Below are positions 1 to 9,028 of a stretch of DNA of 64,000 nucleotides, one piece after another. Source of the stretch: Stutzerimonas stutzeri (lineage in GTDB: Bacteria > Pseudomonadota > Gammaproteobacteria > Pseudomonadales > Pseudomonadaceae); contig NZ_CP073105.1 of assembly GCF_018138085.1 (NCBI RefSeq), positions 248,001 to 312,000 of the forward strand, in the 5' to 3' direction. Position 1 is the first letter of the stretch. Each line of letters opens with the position of its first letter. Under the pieces are notes generated by a model, which saw only the letters and a program-made list of their open reading frames with translations, searched no databases and had not been told where the DNA came from. A program made the translations under genes and the position numbers.

Positions 1-1036
1 CCTTGCGGATCGCGCTCTCGATGCTCTCGACCACGTAGCGGGCTTCGTCGTGTTCGTTGAAGGCGGCATACAGGCTGATCGGCTCGCCCTCGCAGCCCTC
101 GGTCCAGAGCTCCTTGCCGAGGCGGCCCTGGTTGTTGGCGATCAGCGCGTTGGCGGCCTTGAGGATGCACGCGGTGGAGCGGTAGTTCTGCTCCAGGCGG
201 ATGGTTTCGGCATCCGGGAAGTCTTCGCTGAACTGGTGCAGGTTCTCCACCCGCGCGCCGCGCCAGCCGTAGATCGACTGGTCGTCATCGCCCACCACCA
301 TCAGGCTGTCGCCGCCCTTGGCCAGCAGGCGCAGCCAGGCGTACTGAACGGCGTTGGTGTCCTGGAACTCGTCCACCAGGATATGGCGGAAGCGCCGCTG
401 GTAATGATCGAGCAGGCCCGGGTTGTCGCGCCACAGGTCCAGTGCGCGCAGCAAAAGCTCGGAGAAGTCGATCACCCCGGCGCGCGCGCAGGCCTCTTCG
501 TAGGCCTGGTAGATGCTCAGCATGGTCGTCAGGAACAGGTCGCCGCTGGGCTGGATGTGCCTGGGCCGCAGGCCTTCGTCCTTCTGCCCGTTGATCCACC
601 ACTGGGCCTGGCGCGCCGGCCAGCGCTGCTCATCGAGGCCGAGCTCACGGATCACCCGCTTGACCAGCCGCTGCTGGTCGTCGGAATCGAGGATCTGGAA
701 GTTCTGCGCCAGCTTGGCTTCCTGCCAGTGCGCACGCAGCAGGCGATGCGCCAGACCGTGGAAGGTGCCGACCCACATGCCCTGCGGGTTGACCTTCATC
801 AGTTGCTCGATGCGCTGACGCATCTCGGCGGCGGCCTTGTTGGTGAAGGTCACCGACAGGATCGAGTGCAAGGAAGCCCGTTCGACCTGGTGCAGCCAGG
901 CGATGCGATGCACCAGCACGCGGGTCTTGCCCGAGCCGGCACCGGCGAGGACCAGATGACGACCCAGCGGCGCGGCCACGGCCTGGCGCTGGGCATCGTT
1001 GAGGGAGTTCAGAAGGAGAGAGAGATCATCATGCAT
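1..1036 (-). CDS. uvrD: DNA helicase II UvrD (5' part; runs off the window)
   Basis: Superfamily 1 3'-5' DNA helicase of nucleotide-excision and mismatch repair, acting in the cytoplasm. Only the first 345 or so codons are present; the gene continues past base 1. The reading starts MHDDLSLLLNSLNDAQRQAV. Walker A GAGSGKT lies at residues 32-38, then the SVTFTNKAA motif, the Walker B box DEFQDT near residue 222, and GDDDQSIYGWRGA, all diagnostic of UvrD/Rep/PcrA helicases. UvrD is chosen over Rep because the opening closely resembles Pseudomonas UvrD and because a PAS-GGDEF-EAL gene lies divergently next to it, an arrangement I recall from P. aeruginosa. No LexA-type box was found upstream. Confidence 0.95.
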   Translation of the reverse strand, partial: MHDDLSLLLNSLNDAQRQAVAAPLGRHLVLAGAGSGKTRVLVHRIAWLHQVERASLHSILSVTFTNKAAAEMRQRIEQLMKVNPQGMWVGTFHGLAHRLLRAHWQEAKLAQNFQILDSDDQQRLVKRVIRELGLDEQRWPARQAQWWINGQKDEGLRPRHIQPSGDLFLTTMLSIYQAYEEACARAGVIDFSELLLRALDLWRDNPGLLDHYQRRFRHILVDEFQDTNAVQYAWLRLLAKGGDSLMVVGDDDQSIYGWRGARVENLHQFSEDFPDAETIRLEQNYRSTACILKAANALIANNQGRLGKELWTEGCEGEPISLYAAFNEHDEARYVVESIESAIRK

Positions 1037-1309
1037 GGCGCCATTCTAGCCGGAAACCATGCCGAGCCGCTCGTGCAACGGACGGACGCCAATCTGTCGC
1101 ACGCCAGGGGACTAGGCCTGGCTGACCAGCACGCGTAGGGTCTAGCATGAGGTTTGGCGGCCGGAAGATCGTCACGGTTTATACCTGGGGATAATCGCTG
1201 AGCGTCTTTGGTCGGGCCAGACTATGACCGTACGCTAGCGACGTGCCATTATCCGGAGGTGCTGCAGTGTCGACGATGCTGCTCCAGAACTTATTACAAG
1301 AACAATGCG

Positions 1310-4147
1310 ATGACCGATTCAGCACAAGCCAACCCGTCTACGGCCATGCACATACACAGCCCCGCTGCGTGTAGCCCAGCCGAAGTCGATCAGACCGAGC
1401 GTACCCGCGTGCTCTACGAGGGCTCGCGGCTCGCATTACTGCTGATGGCCCTATCCAGCCTGGTGTTTCTGTTCGTGCTCTGGGATACGGGCCCCGCTCC
1501 GAAGCTGATGGCCTGGTCGGGCTGGACGCTCCTGCTGGCGTTGTTTCGGCTGCACCAGAGCCACACCTTTGCCAAGGCCAGTGCCGAGGAACAGCAGCAG
1601 GCGCACTGGTTGCGATCATTCCTGGTGGCCAACACGCTCAGCGCGCTCACCCTTTGCTATGCCTTTCTCGAACTGGCGATAAGCGGGCCCTTTCTGCAGC
1701 AGACGGTGCTGCTCGGTTTGCTTGCCTCGGTCGTCGTCGCCGGGGGTGTGGCCTGCGGTGTATCGCTGCGGGCCTTCGGCACCTTCGTGATTCCCTGCTT
1801 GCTGCCGGCGGTGGCAATGCTGCTGGGCAGTGGCGAGCCGCAACTGCAGGGGTGGGGGGTACTCGGCGCGATCGTGCTGCTCACGCTGAGCATGATCGCC
1901 TGGCAGATGAACCGGCTGGTTACTACCAGTCTGCAACAGCGCTTGCACAATCAACAGTTGATCCGGCGCCTGGAGCGCATGCGCAGCGAGGCCATCGAGC
2001 TGAACGGCGACCTGGCACGCGAAGTCGAGCAGCGCCGGCATGCCGAAACCCAACTGCGCGAGGCCTTCGACGGGCTCGAGCGGCGAGTGATCGAACGCAC
2101 CAGCGAGCTGCGTGAAAGCGAGGCGCGACTGACGCTGGCGCTGGAAGCCAGTGAACTGGGCATGTGGGACTGGGACATGGCCAATGATGAGGTCCATCAC
2201 TCACGGATGGACGTCATTTTCGGCGTTGGTCGCAGCGATCGGCTGCGGCTCGCCGATCAGCAGCGTCCCGAAGTACACCCCGAGGATGGTGAGCGCGTCC
2301 GGCAGGACATGATCGACCATCTGAAGGGCAAGACTGACATCTACTCGGTGCAGTACCGGGCCATGTTGCTCGACGGCACGTCCATATGGATCGAAGACCG
2401 CGGTCGGGTCATCGAACGCGACGCCAACGGCCGAGCCTTGCGCATGATCGGCACCCGCCGGGACATCAGCCAGAGCCATCGGCAGGCCGAACAGCTGCGG
2501 TTGGCCGCGACGGTGTTCGAGGCCGCGAGCGAGGGCATGGCCATCATGGACCCCGAATTCCGCTTGCTGGCGGTCAATCAGGCCTGCTGCAAACTGTCCG
2601 GCTTCACCCGCGATGAGCTGATCGGACGCAGCATCGCACTGCTGGCCAGCTCCGAAGACAGTCGCCAGCAATACGCGACGATCCGCGAAAGCCTGGTGCA
2701 GCACGGTAGCTGGCAAGGCGAGCTGATCGAGACCCGCAAGAACGGCGAGGTCTATCCGCAGTGGGCGCAAATGCGCGTGGTACGCGACGCCCACGGCAAC
2801 GTCACCAATGTGGTCGCCTTCGTATCCGATCTCAGCATCAGGCGACAGGCCGAGGAGCGGCTGCGCTACCTCACTTATTTCGACGAACTCACCGGGCTGG
2901 CCAATCGGACGCTGCTCAAGGAGCGTCTGCATAGCGCCTGCGAACGCAGCCGCAGCAGCAACCGCGGGCTGGCGGTGCTCTACATCGATCTGGACCGCTT
3001 CAAGATTCTCAATGAAAGCCTGGGCCACGAGGCCGCGGACCAACTGTTGCACGAGGTGTCCCGGCGCCTGTCCCATACGCTGTCGGACGCCGACACCATC
3101 GCGCGCCTGTCCGGTGACGAGTTCGTAGCGGTACTCGACGGGTACGGCAGCCTCGCGAGCCTGGCGCACACGGCCAGCCGACTGTTGGCGCGCATCAGCA
3201 AACCGATTCAGATCGGCGATCAGGAGCTGGTGGTCCGCGCGTCCATTGGCGCCAGCCTGATGCCGGACAACTCTCGCGAAGCGGCTTCGCTGCTGTTGCA
3301 GGCGAACATGGCCATGCAGCACGCCAAGCATCTGGGCGGCAACACCCTGCAGTTCTTCACGGAGCGCTTTCAGGCGTCGAGCCTGGAAAACCTCAAGCTG
3401 GAAAACCAGCTGCGTCGCGGACTGGAGGAAGGCCAGCTGGAAGTCTTCTACCAGCCGCGCCTGAACGTGGCGGACGACCGCCTCGATGCAGCCGAGGCGC
3501 TGGTGCGCTGGCGTCATCCGCAGAAAGGGCTGATTGCGCCGGGTTTCTTCATCCCGCTAGCCGAGGAAACCGGGCTGATCATTGCCCTGGGCGAGTTCGT
3601 GTTGCGTCAGGCTTGCCGCCAGGCGCGTCAGTGGCAGCTCGATGGGCTGGCGGAAATCCGCGTGTCGGTCAATCTGTCGGTCAAGCAGCTGCGCCAAGGC
3701 AACTTCGTCAGCTTGGTGCGACAGATTCTCGAAGAAACCGGGTTGCCCGCCGATCGCCTGGAGCTGGAACTGACCGAAAGCCAGTTGCTGGATGACATCG
3801 ATAACGCCATCACCATCAGCCGGCAACTGCGCGCCCTCGGTGTGAAACTGGCCATCGATGACTTCGGCACCGGTTATTCCTCACTCAGCTACCTCAAGCG
3901 TTTCCCGGTGGACTACGTGAAGATCGACCGCTCGTTCATCTGCGAGCTGGATCAGGTCGGCGAAGACTCGGCCATCGTTCGCGCGATCATCGCCATGGTC
4001 CATAGTCTGGAGCTCAAGGTCGTGGCCGAAGGCGTCGAGACCCAGGCGCAGGCGGACTTCCTCAAGGCGCACGGCTGTGACGAGATGCAGGGCTACCTGA
4101 TCAGCCGCCCCGTGCCGGCCGAGGAATTCGTCGAGCTGCTGATGTGA
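1310..4147 (+). CDS. Membrane PAS-PAS-GGDEF-EAL cyclic-di-GMP protein
   Basis: Predicted inner-membrane c-di-GMP turnover protein of 945 residues. The N-terminus (about residues 25-185) holds several hydrophobic segments, followed by a coiled coil, two PAS/PAC units (about 270-520), a GGDEF domain and an EAL domain. The cyclase signature reads SGDEF at 601-605 rather than GGDEF, and the RxxD inhibitory site is not seen. The EAL domain looks intact: EALVRW from 729, DDFGTGYSS from 850, then AEGVET. I infer that phosphodiesterase activity dominates, with the GGDEF domain possibly regulatory; this needs assay. An open frame extends upstream to 1208, but those 34 codons are cysteine/arginine rich and lack a ribosome site, so ATG 1310 is preferred. 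Confidence 0.9.
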   Translation: MTDSAQANPSTAMHIHSPAACSPAEVDQTERTRVLYEGSRLALLLMALSSLVFLFVLWDTGPAPKLMAWSGWTLLLALFRLHQSHTFAKASAEEQQQAHWLRSFLVANTLSALTLCYAFLELAISGPFLQQTVLLGLLASVVVAGGVACGVSLRAFGTFVIPCLLPAVAMLLGSGEPQLQGWGVLGAIVLLTLSMIAWQMNRLVTTSLQQRLHNQQLIRRLERMRSEAIELNGDLAREVEQRRHAETQLREAFDGLERRVIERTSELRESEARLTLALEASELGMWDWDMANDEVHHSRMDVIFGVGRSDRLRLADQQRPEVHPEDGERVRQDMIDHLKGKTDIYSVQYRAMLLDGTSIWIEDRGRVIERDANGRALRMIGTRRDISQSHRQAEQLRLAATVFEAASEGMAIMDPEFRLLAVNQACCKLSGFTRDELIGRSIALLASSEDSRQQYATIRESLVQHGSWQGELIETRKNGEVYPQWAQMRVVRDAHGNVTNVVAFVSDLSIRRQAEERLRYLTYFDELTGLANRTLLKERLHSACERSRSSNRGLAVLYIDLDRFKILNESLGHEAADQLLHEVSRRLSHTLSDADTIARLSGDEFVAVLDGYGSLASLAHTASRLLARISKPIQIGDQELVVRASIGASLMPDNSREAASLLLQANMAMQHAKHLGGNTLQFFTERFQASSLENLKLENQLRRGLEEGQLEVFYQPRLNVADDRLDAAEALVRWRHPQKGLIAPGFFIPLAEETGLIIALGEFVLRQACRQARQWQLDGLAEIRVSVNLSVKQLRQGNFVSLVRQILEETGLPADRLELELTESQLLDDIDNAITISRQLRALGVKLAIDDFGTGYSSLSYLKRFPVDYVKIDRSFICELDQVGEDSAIVRAIIAMVHSLELKVVAEGVETQAQADFLKAHGCDEMQGYLISRPVPAEEFVELLM

Positions 4148-4209
4148 GGGGCCGCCCGGTCGCAGCGGCGAACGGCGCGCCGCTTAATCCGGCGGGCCGG
4201 GTGTCCTGA

Positions 4210-4540
4210 GCGTGGTTTCGCTGGAAAGCTCGCGGTCAAGACCGCTCCCACAACAGCGGTGCTGCGCATGGTTTTAGATGCCAGCCTCATCCCCGTGGGA
4301 GCGGTCTCGACCGCGAAAGAGCGCCCGCACCAGCTCTGTGGGAGGCCTCGACCGCAATAAAGCGCCCGCACCAACCCCTGTGGGAGCGGTCTTGACCGCG
4401 AAAAAGCGCCCGCACCAGCCCCCCTGTGGGAGCGGTCTTGACCGCGAAAAAGCGCCCGCACCAACCCCTGTGGGAGCGGCCTTGACCGCAATAAAGCGCC
4501 CGCACCAACCCCTGTGGGAGCGGTCTTGACCGCGAATGGC
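4210..4540. repeat. REP-type palindrome array: six direct units plus one inverted
   Basis: The core GTGGGAGCGGTCTTGACCGC recurs in direct orientation starting at 4295, 4338, 4380, 4426, 4470 and 4514, a period of 42-46 bp. Units are joined by the conserved linker aaaagcgcccgcacca. An inverted copy at about 4231-4252 faces the array. Each core contains the palindromic arms GCGGTC/GACCGC, so each can fold. It fills the gap between the convergent GGDEF-EAL and trhP genes, the usual location of Pseudomonas REP elements. The 4338 unit has lost several core bases (gtgggaggcctcgaccgc). Confidence 0.9.
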
Positions 4541-4620
4541 TCGGCTGCGTCGTTAACGCGCAGACCTCTAGGGCAGGAGCCGGGCCCGTCCTGCTGAGCG
4601 TCACCCACTGAGAGTCCCTG

Positions 4621-5988
4621 CTAGCCGCGAGTGGTGCTGCCGTCGAGTTCGCGCATGAGCAGCGCGTAGCGCAAATCCACGTCTTCCGGTACCGGCAGGT
4701 AGACGGTGTGGCCGTCGCCGGGAGCCACCTCGATGGCCTCGCCGCGGCTGTTTTCCAGGCGATCGAGGCGCAGGTTGAGGTTGCCCTGCGGGGTCATCAG
4801 CTCCAGCTTGTCGCCGACCGCGAAACGGTTCTTCACCTTCACCTCGGCCAGGCCGATGCGCCGTTCGCCGGTCAGTTCGCCGACGAACTGCTGGCGTTCG
4901 GAGAGCGAGAAGCCGCGTTCGTAGTTCTGGTACTCGTCATGCACGTGACGGCGCAGGAAACCCTCGGTGTAGCCGCGGTGGGCGAGGGATTCGAGGGTGT
5001 CCATCAGTGACTTGTCGAATGGCCGTCCAGCCAGCGCATCGTCGATGGCCTTGCGGTAGACCTGCGCGGTGCGTGCTACGTAGTAGTGGCTCTTGGTGCG
5101 CCCCTCGATCTTCAGCGAGTGCACGCCCATCTGCACCAGGCGCTCGACGTGCTGCACGGCGCGCAGATCCTTGGAGTTCATGATGTAGGTGCCGTGCTCG
5201 TCCTCGGTCGCCTCCATGAACTCGCCGGGACGCGAGACGTCCTCGAGCAGGAACACCTTGTCGGTGGGCGCGCCAGCGCCCAGGGTCGGGTTGCCCTGCG
5301 CCTCGACCTGCTGCACGGCGATGGGCTCATAGAGGTGAACAGAGTTGCCCAGTTCGTCCTCCTTCGCTTCGTGAGTCTTGTATTCCCAGCGACAGGCGTT
5401 GGTGCAGGTGCCTTGGTTGGGGTCGCGTTTGTTGATGTAGCCCGAGAGCAGGCAGCGGCCGGAATAGGCCATGCACAGCGCGCCGTGGACGAACACCTCC
5501 AGCTCCATGCCGGGGACCTGTTCGCGGATTTCGCCGATCTCCTCCAGCGACAGCTCGCGCGAAAGAATCACACGGCTGACGCCCTGGCTCTCCCAGAACT
5601 TCACCGTGGCCCAGTTCACCGCGTTGGCCTGCACCGAGAGGTGGATGGTCTGCTGCGGGAAGTGCTGGCGCACCAGCATGATCAGCCCAGGGTCGGACAT
5701 GATCAGCGCATCCGGGCCCATCGCGACTACCGGCTCCAGATCCCGAATGAAGGTCTTGAGCTTGGCGTTGTGCGGGGCGATGTTGACCACCACGTAGAAC
5801 TGTTTGCCCAGCGCATGGGCCTCGTCGATGCCGAGCTTGAGGTTGGCGTGGTCGAATTCGTTGTTGCGCACGCGCAGGCTGTAGCGCGGCTGCCCGGCGT
5901 ACACCGCATCGGCGCCGTAGGCGAAGGCGTAACGCATGGACTTGAGGGTGCCGGCGGGCGATAGCAGTTCTGTACGGGGCAGGGTCAT
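4621..5988 (-). CDS. trhP: U32-family tRNA hydroxylation protein TrhP (YegQ)
   Basis: A 455-residue peptidase-U32 family protein, the length of E. coli YegQ/TrhP (about 453). TrhP is known for prephenate-dependent 5-hydroxyuridine formation at the tRNA wobble base, although the family was named for collagenase-like peptidases. The U32 signature is clear: EVFVHGALCMAYSGRC, with Cys172, Cys179, Cys195 and Cys199 in the pattern expected to bind an iron-sulfur cluster. A C-terminal beta-barrel extension follows (about 370-450). The start ATG has only a weak ribosome site. It converges on the GGDEF-EAL gene across the REP array. The TrhP assignment rests on length and motifs. Confidence 0.88.
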   Translation of the reverse strand: MTLPRTELLSPAGTLKSMRYAFAYGADAVYAGQPRYSLRVRNNEFDHANLKLGIDEAHALGKQFYVVVNIAPHNAKLKTFIRDLEPVVAMGPDALIMSDPGLIMLVRQHFPQQTIHLSVQANAVNWATVKFWESQGVSRVILSRELSLEEIGEIREQVPGMELEVFVHGALCMAYSGRCLLSGYINKRDPNQGTCTNACRWEYKTHEAKEDELGNSVHLYEPIAVQQVEAQGNPTLGAGAPTDKVFLLEDVSRPGEFMEATEDEHGTYIMNSKDLRAVQHVERLVQMGVHSLKIEGRTKSHYYVARTAQVYRKAIDDALAGRPFDKSLMDTLESLAHRGYTEGFLRRHVHDEYQNYERGFSLSERQQFVGELTGERRIGLAEVKVKNRFAVGDKLELMTPQGNLNLRLDRLENSRGEAIEVAPGDGHTVYLPVPEDVDLRYALLMRELDGSTTRG

Positions 5989-6172
5989 GGTGCGGTGGCT
6001 CGGTATATCAACAAGAAATGTGCGGATTCTACTGGGTTGGCCGACGCTTTTCGCCCCGTCCGGTCAAGTGAGCGCGAACTCCTGAGGGTGCTCCCAGTCA
6101 TTTCATAGACAGGGCTTGCGTCGTGTGCGCCGAGTTCCGATGCAAGCCGCCCGCCATATTCCGGAGGCCATC

Positions 6173-6640
6173 GTGAGCGCCAACCCCGTCGATGCCAGAA
6201 GCAGCCTGATCGCGACGATCTTCTGCGGGGTCGGTTTGATGGCCGCGATCGATGAGATCGTCTTTCACCAACTCCTCGCCTGGCACCATTTCTACGACCG
6301 CTCCACACTGGCCATCGCGTTGCTCTCCGATGGACTGTTGCATGCCGCCGAGCTGCTGATGCTGGCCGCCGGCGTCTATCTGTTCGTGCGCCTGAGCCGC
6401 GAACGCACCATATCCAGACGGCACGCCTGGGCCGGCCTGCTGTTTGGCGCCGGCGGGTTTCAGCTGTTCGATGGCATCGTCGACCACAAGCTGTTGCGCC
6501 TGCATCAGGTGCGCTATGTCGATGACCTCTGGCTCTACGACCTGGCCTGGAACGGCTTCGGTGTCCTCTTGCTACTGATTGGCCTGTTCATCTGGCGGCG
6601 GCTCGCAGCCAGCCGTGTGGCCTCACCGCGGAGTGGGTAG
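6173..6640 (+). CDS. DUF2243 membrane protein
   Basis: A 155-residue integral membrane protein with about four hydrophobic segments, rich in conserved His/Asp (AIDEIVFHQLLAWHHFY near the start, then FDGIVDHKLLRLHQVRY). This matches the DUF2243 family, whose function is unknown. The start is GTG 6173, preceded five bases upstream by a perfect GGAGG; the frame stays open to 6116, but no ribosome site supports the longer versions. The stop is three bases before a CtaG-like gene, so the two are almost certainly cotranscribed. The histidines could bind metal, which would fit a role beside a copper/oxidase assembly factor, but that is inference. Confidence 0.8.
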   Translation: MSANPVDARSSLIATIFCGVGLMAAIDEIVFHQLLAWHHFYDRSTLAIALLSDGLLHAAELLMLAAGVYLFVRLSRERTISRRHAWAGLLFGAGGFQLFDGIVDHKLLRLHQVRYVDDLWLYDLAWNGFGVLLLLIGLFIWRRLAASRVASPRSG

Positions 6641-6643
6641 CCG

Positions 6644-7450
6644 ATGACGCACGACGCCCATCTGCTGACCCTGGCGGGGACCTTCCTGCTAGTCTTGCTG
6701 ACCCTGGGCCTGTGGTTCGCCTATGTGCTTGGCGTGCGCAGCCAGCGCCGGCGGCGCAAGGCCTGGTCTTGCCGAAGGCTGATCAGTTTCTCGCTGGGCT
6801 GCGGCTTGCTGGTGCTGGCGCTGTCGCCGCCCATGGTCGAATGGGGTCATGCCGACCTGCGTGGGCACATGATGCAACACCTGCTGCTCGCCATGTTCGC
6901 GCCCATCGCCCTGATGCTAGGCGCGCCCGGCACCCTGTTGCTGCGTTGCGTGCCGGTGGTCACCGCGCGGCGCCTCACCGATCTGGCCGCCACCGCGCCG
7001 CTGCGCTGCGTGAGCCATCCGGTCACTGCGCTACTGCTCGATATCGGTGCGCTCTACGTGCTCTACCTGACGCCGCTGTATCAGCTGAGCTTCAGCCAAC
7101 CGTTGCTGCATGTCTGGTTGCATCTGCACTTCGTGCTGGCCGGATACCTGTTCAGTTGGTCGATCGCCGGACCGGATCCCGCGCCCCACCGTCCGGGCAT
7201 ATGGCTGCGGTTGGTGGTGCTGTTCATCGCCATCGCCGGCCACGCCGTGCTCGGCAAGTTGATGTACGCCTATGGTTTTCCGCGCGATGCGGGGCACGGC
7301 CTGGCGCAGATCGAGGCCGCAGCGCAATTGATGTATTACGGCGGCGATCTGGCCGAGCTGCTGTTGGCGCTGGTGTTTTTCGCCACCTGGTACCGACGCC
7401 GGGCGACGTCCGCTGCATTCGGCTGGCAAACGGCAAACCGCCGGACCTAG
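6644..7450 (+). CDS. ctaG: CtaG-type (caa3 family) cytochrome c oxidase assembly protein
   Basis: A 268-residue polytopic membrane protein of the Caa3_CtaG family, distinct from the Cox11-type CtaG. Around seven transmembrane segments can be traced. The conserved stretch LALSPPMVEWGHADLRGHMMQHLLL and several membrane-embedded histidines (HLHFVLAGYLFSW, GHAVLGKLMYAYG) are typical and may bind copper. It starts three bases after the DUF2243 stop, forming a two-gene operon. No cox structural genes lie nearby, so the oxidase served is unknown. The stop codon sits inside a strong hairpin shared with the convergent aspartokinase gene. Confidence 0.82.
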   Translation: MTHDAHLLTLAGTFLLVLLTLGLWFAYVLGVRSQRRRRKAWSCRRLISFSLGCGLLVLALSPPMVEWGHADLRGHMMQHLLLAMFAPIALMLGAPGTLLLRCVPVVTARRLTDLAATAPLRCVSHPVTALLLDIGALYVLYLTPLYQLSFSQPLLHVWLHLHFVLAGYLFSWSIAGPDPAPHRPGIWLRLVVLFIAIAGHAVLGKLMYAYGFPRDAGHGLAQIEAAAQLMYYGGDLAELLLALVFFATWYRRRATSAAFGWQTANRRT

Positions 7451-7471
7451 CGGGTGCCGGGTCCGGCGGTT
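7436..7471. terminator. Hairpin between convergent ctaG and ask
   Basis: Perfect 12-bp inverted repeat aaccgccggacc / ggtccggcggtt with a 12-base loop, containing the ctaG stop codon. There is no long T tract on either side. Its place between two convergent genes suggests a bidirectional terminator. Confidence 0.5.
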
Positions 7472-7496
7472 CGGTGTTGCCGGGGCGCGCAGTGGC

Positions 7497-8927
7497 TTAT
7501 GCGGCGGCGATCACGTCGCCGTGGTTTTCCGGCTCGATCAATGCGCGGTGCAGCGCTGCGACCGCATCGTCGTAGTCTTCCTCGTTGACCACGCACTGCA
7601 TCTCCACCTGACGGATCGACTGGTGGACCGCCTGGATGCTGATGCCGGCAGCGGCCAGCGCGGCCACGGTCTTGGCCAGGATGCCCTTGACCTTGAGGTC
7701 CGAGCCGATCGCCGAGACGATGGCGACGTTGTGCACGGTAACTTCCGCAGCCGGATACTTTTCCTCGATCAGCCGCGCGGCGCGGTTGATCAGCTTGCGC
7801 GAGCCCGAGGCGTAGTAGGTGATGCTGTTGGCGTCGGAGTCCTTGTTGACCACGTAGAGGCGCAGCTGCTTGAGCAGCTTGCTGATCTCGATGTCGTAGC
7901 CGACGTCGCCGAGCATGTCCTGGTCGAACACCTCGATGCCGAAGACGTCCTTGCGCCCGGCGATGATCTCGACGCAGGGCCGCTCGCTCTTGTAATCCTG
8001 GCTGATGAGGGTGCCGGCGTGGTCCGGCTCGAAGGCATTCTTGATGCGCAGCTCGATGCCGGCACGGCGCAGCGTCTTGGCCGCGCGCGGGTGGATCGCT
8101 TCCATGCCGAGGTTCGACAGCTGATCGGCCACGTCGTAGTTGGTACGGCCGATGGTCACCACCTTGTCCGCCCCGACCAGATTCGGATCGGCGCTGGAAA
8201 GGTGGAATTCCTTGTGGATGATCGCCTCGCGGGCGCCGGTGGCAGCGGCGATCTGCGCAAAGGTGATCTCGCTGTAGCCGCGATCGAAGGTGTTCATCAG
8301 GCCTTCGCTGCAGTGCGTATAACCGGTGGCGACCACCAGTTCGCGGGACAGGTCCACCTCGGCGAAACTGTGGCGCACCATGTCCTCGAAGGGCAGCGGC
8401 GCGTCGCGGTGCCAGCCGGTCAGGTCGACCATCTTGGCGTTGACGCCGCGGTGCTTGAGCGCCAGCACCGAATTGAAGGCGCTGTGCGCTTCGCCGAGTG
8501 AGGCGAGCATCTCGCGGACCTTCATGAGGTGTTCGTCGAGCTGGAAGTGGCCGTAGGCGCACAGGCGTTGCAGGCTACTCATGCACTCGCGGGCGTCGTC
8601 CAGGCGCGAGTTGACGAACTGGTTGGCCGCGCGCAGCTCGAACTGGCTGGCGAACAGTTCGGCGTTCTTGCCGAGCATCCGCGTGCGCACGGTTTCCAGT
8701 GCGTCGAGCCAGGCGCCTTCGTTACGGGCATCGGCGAAGCGCTGATAGACGCCGGGCTCGCCGGTCTTCTTGTGTTCCAGCAGCAGGTTGGTCATGCCGC
8801 TGTAGGCCGAGACGACGAAGACGCGCTGATAGAGTGCATCGCCTTCGCGACCGCCGATAAAGATGTTGTCCAGCAATTCTTCGAAGCGGCTCATGGATGT
8901 GCCGCCGATCTTTTCTACGGTATGCAT
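7497..8927 (-). CDS. ask: Ectoine-pathway aspartate kinase (Ask_Ect)
   Basis: Aspartokinase making aspartyl phosphate, the first step of the aspartate family of pathways. The 476-residue protein opens with the kinase motif KIGGTSM (residues 6-12) and ends with two ACT-type regulatory stretches (about 330-460). It is the last gene after ectABCD. In the P. stutzeri group this position is held by a specialised aspartokinase with altered feedback control that feeds ectoine synthesis (established for strain A1501). The long insertion after the first 30 residues, separating the N-terminal kinase motif from the rest of the domain, fits the Ask_Ect subfamily rather than ordinary LysC. The gap to ectD is 101 bases and holds a hairpin, so expression may be partly uncoupled. 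Confidence 0.9.
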   Translation of the reverse strand: MHTVEKIGGTSMSRFEELLDNIFIGGREGDALYQRVFVVSAYSGMTNLLLEHKKTGEPGVYQRFADARNEGAWLDALETVRTRMLGKNAELFASQFELRAANQFVNSRLDDARECMSSLQRLCAYGHFQLDEHLMKVREMLASLGEAHSAFNSVLALKHRGVNAKMVDLTGWHRDAPLPFEDMVRHSFAEVDLSRELVVATGYTHCSEGLMNTFDRGYSEITFAQIAAATGAREAIIHKEFHLSSADPNLVGADKVVTIGRTNYDVADQLSNLGMEAIHPRAAKTLRRAGIELRIKNAFEPDHAGTLISQDYKSERPCVEIIAGRKDVFGIEVFDQDMLGDVGYDIEISKLLKQLRLYVVNKDSDANSITYYASGSRKLINRAARLIEEKYPAAEVTVHNVAIVSAIGSDLKVKGILAKTVAALAAAGISIQAVHQSIRQVEMQCVVNEEDYDDAVAALHRALIEPENHGDVIAAA

Positions 8928-8994
8928 CGATTCAACTTCCCATCTTGGGGGTGAATTTCATCCCTGGGCCACCGTCTTCCGGCCGCCAACAAAG

Positions 8995-9019
8995 ATCAGG
9001 CCCGGTAGTCGGGCCTGAT
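8995..9019 (-). terminator. Attenuator-like hairpin between ectD and ask
   Basis: Perfect 10-bp stem ATCAGGCCCG / CGGGCCTGAT around a five-base loop; on the minus strand it is followed by CTTTGTT. It lies just after the ectD stop, so it could terminate part of the ect transcript before ask or protect the 3' end. Confidence 0.5.
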
Positions 9020-9028
9020 AGGGGTACG

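Noticed and set aside
50..1138. Long plus-strand frame over uvrD
   Set aside because: It is the antisense shadow of clearly conserved uvrD and has no family resemblance.
1208..1309. N-terminal extension of the GGDEF-EAL protein
   Set aside because: No ribosome site; the extra residues are Cys/Arg rich and unlike the family.
4210..4540. CRISPR-like array
   Set aside because: The repeats carry conserved linkers, not unique spacers, and no cas genes are present.
4093..4608. 171-codon frame through the REP array
   Set aside because: The protein is just the repeat translated several times.
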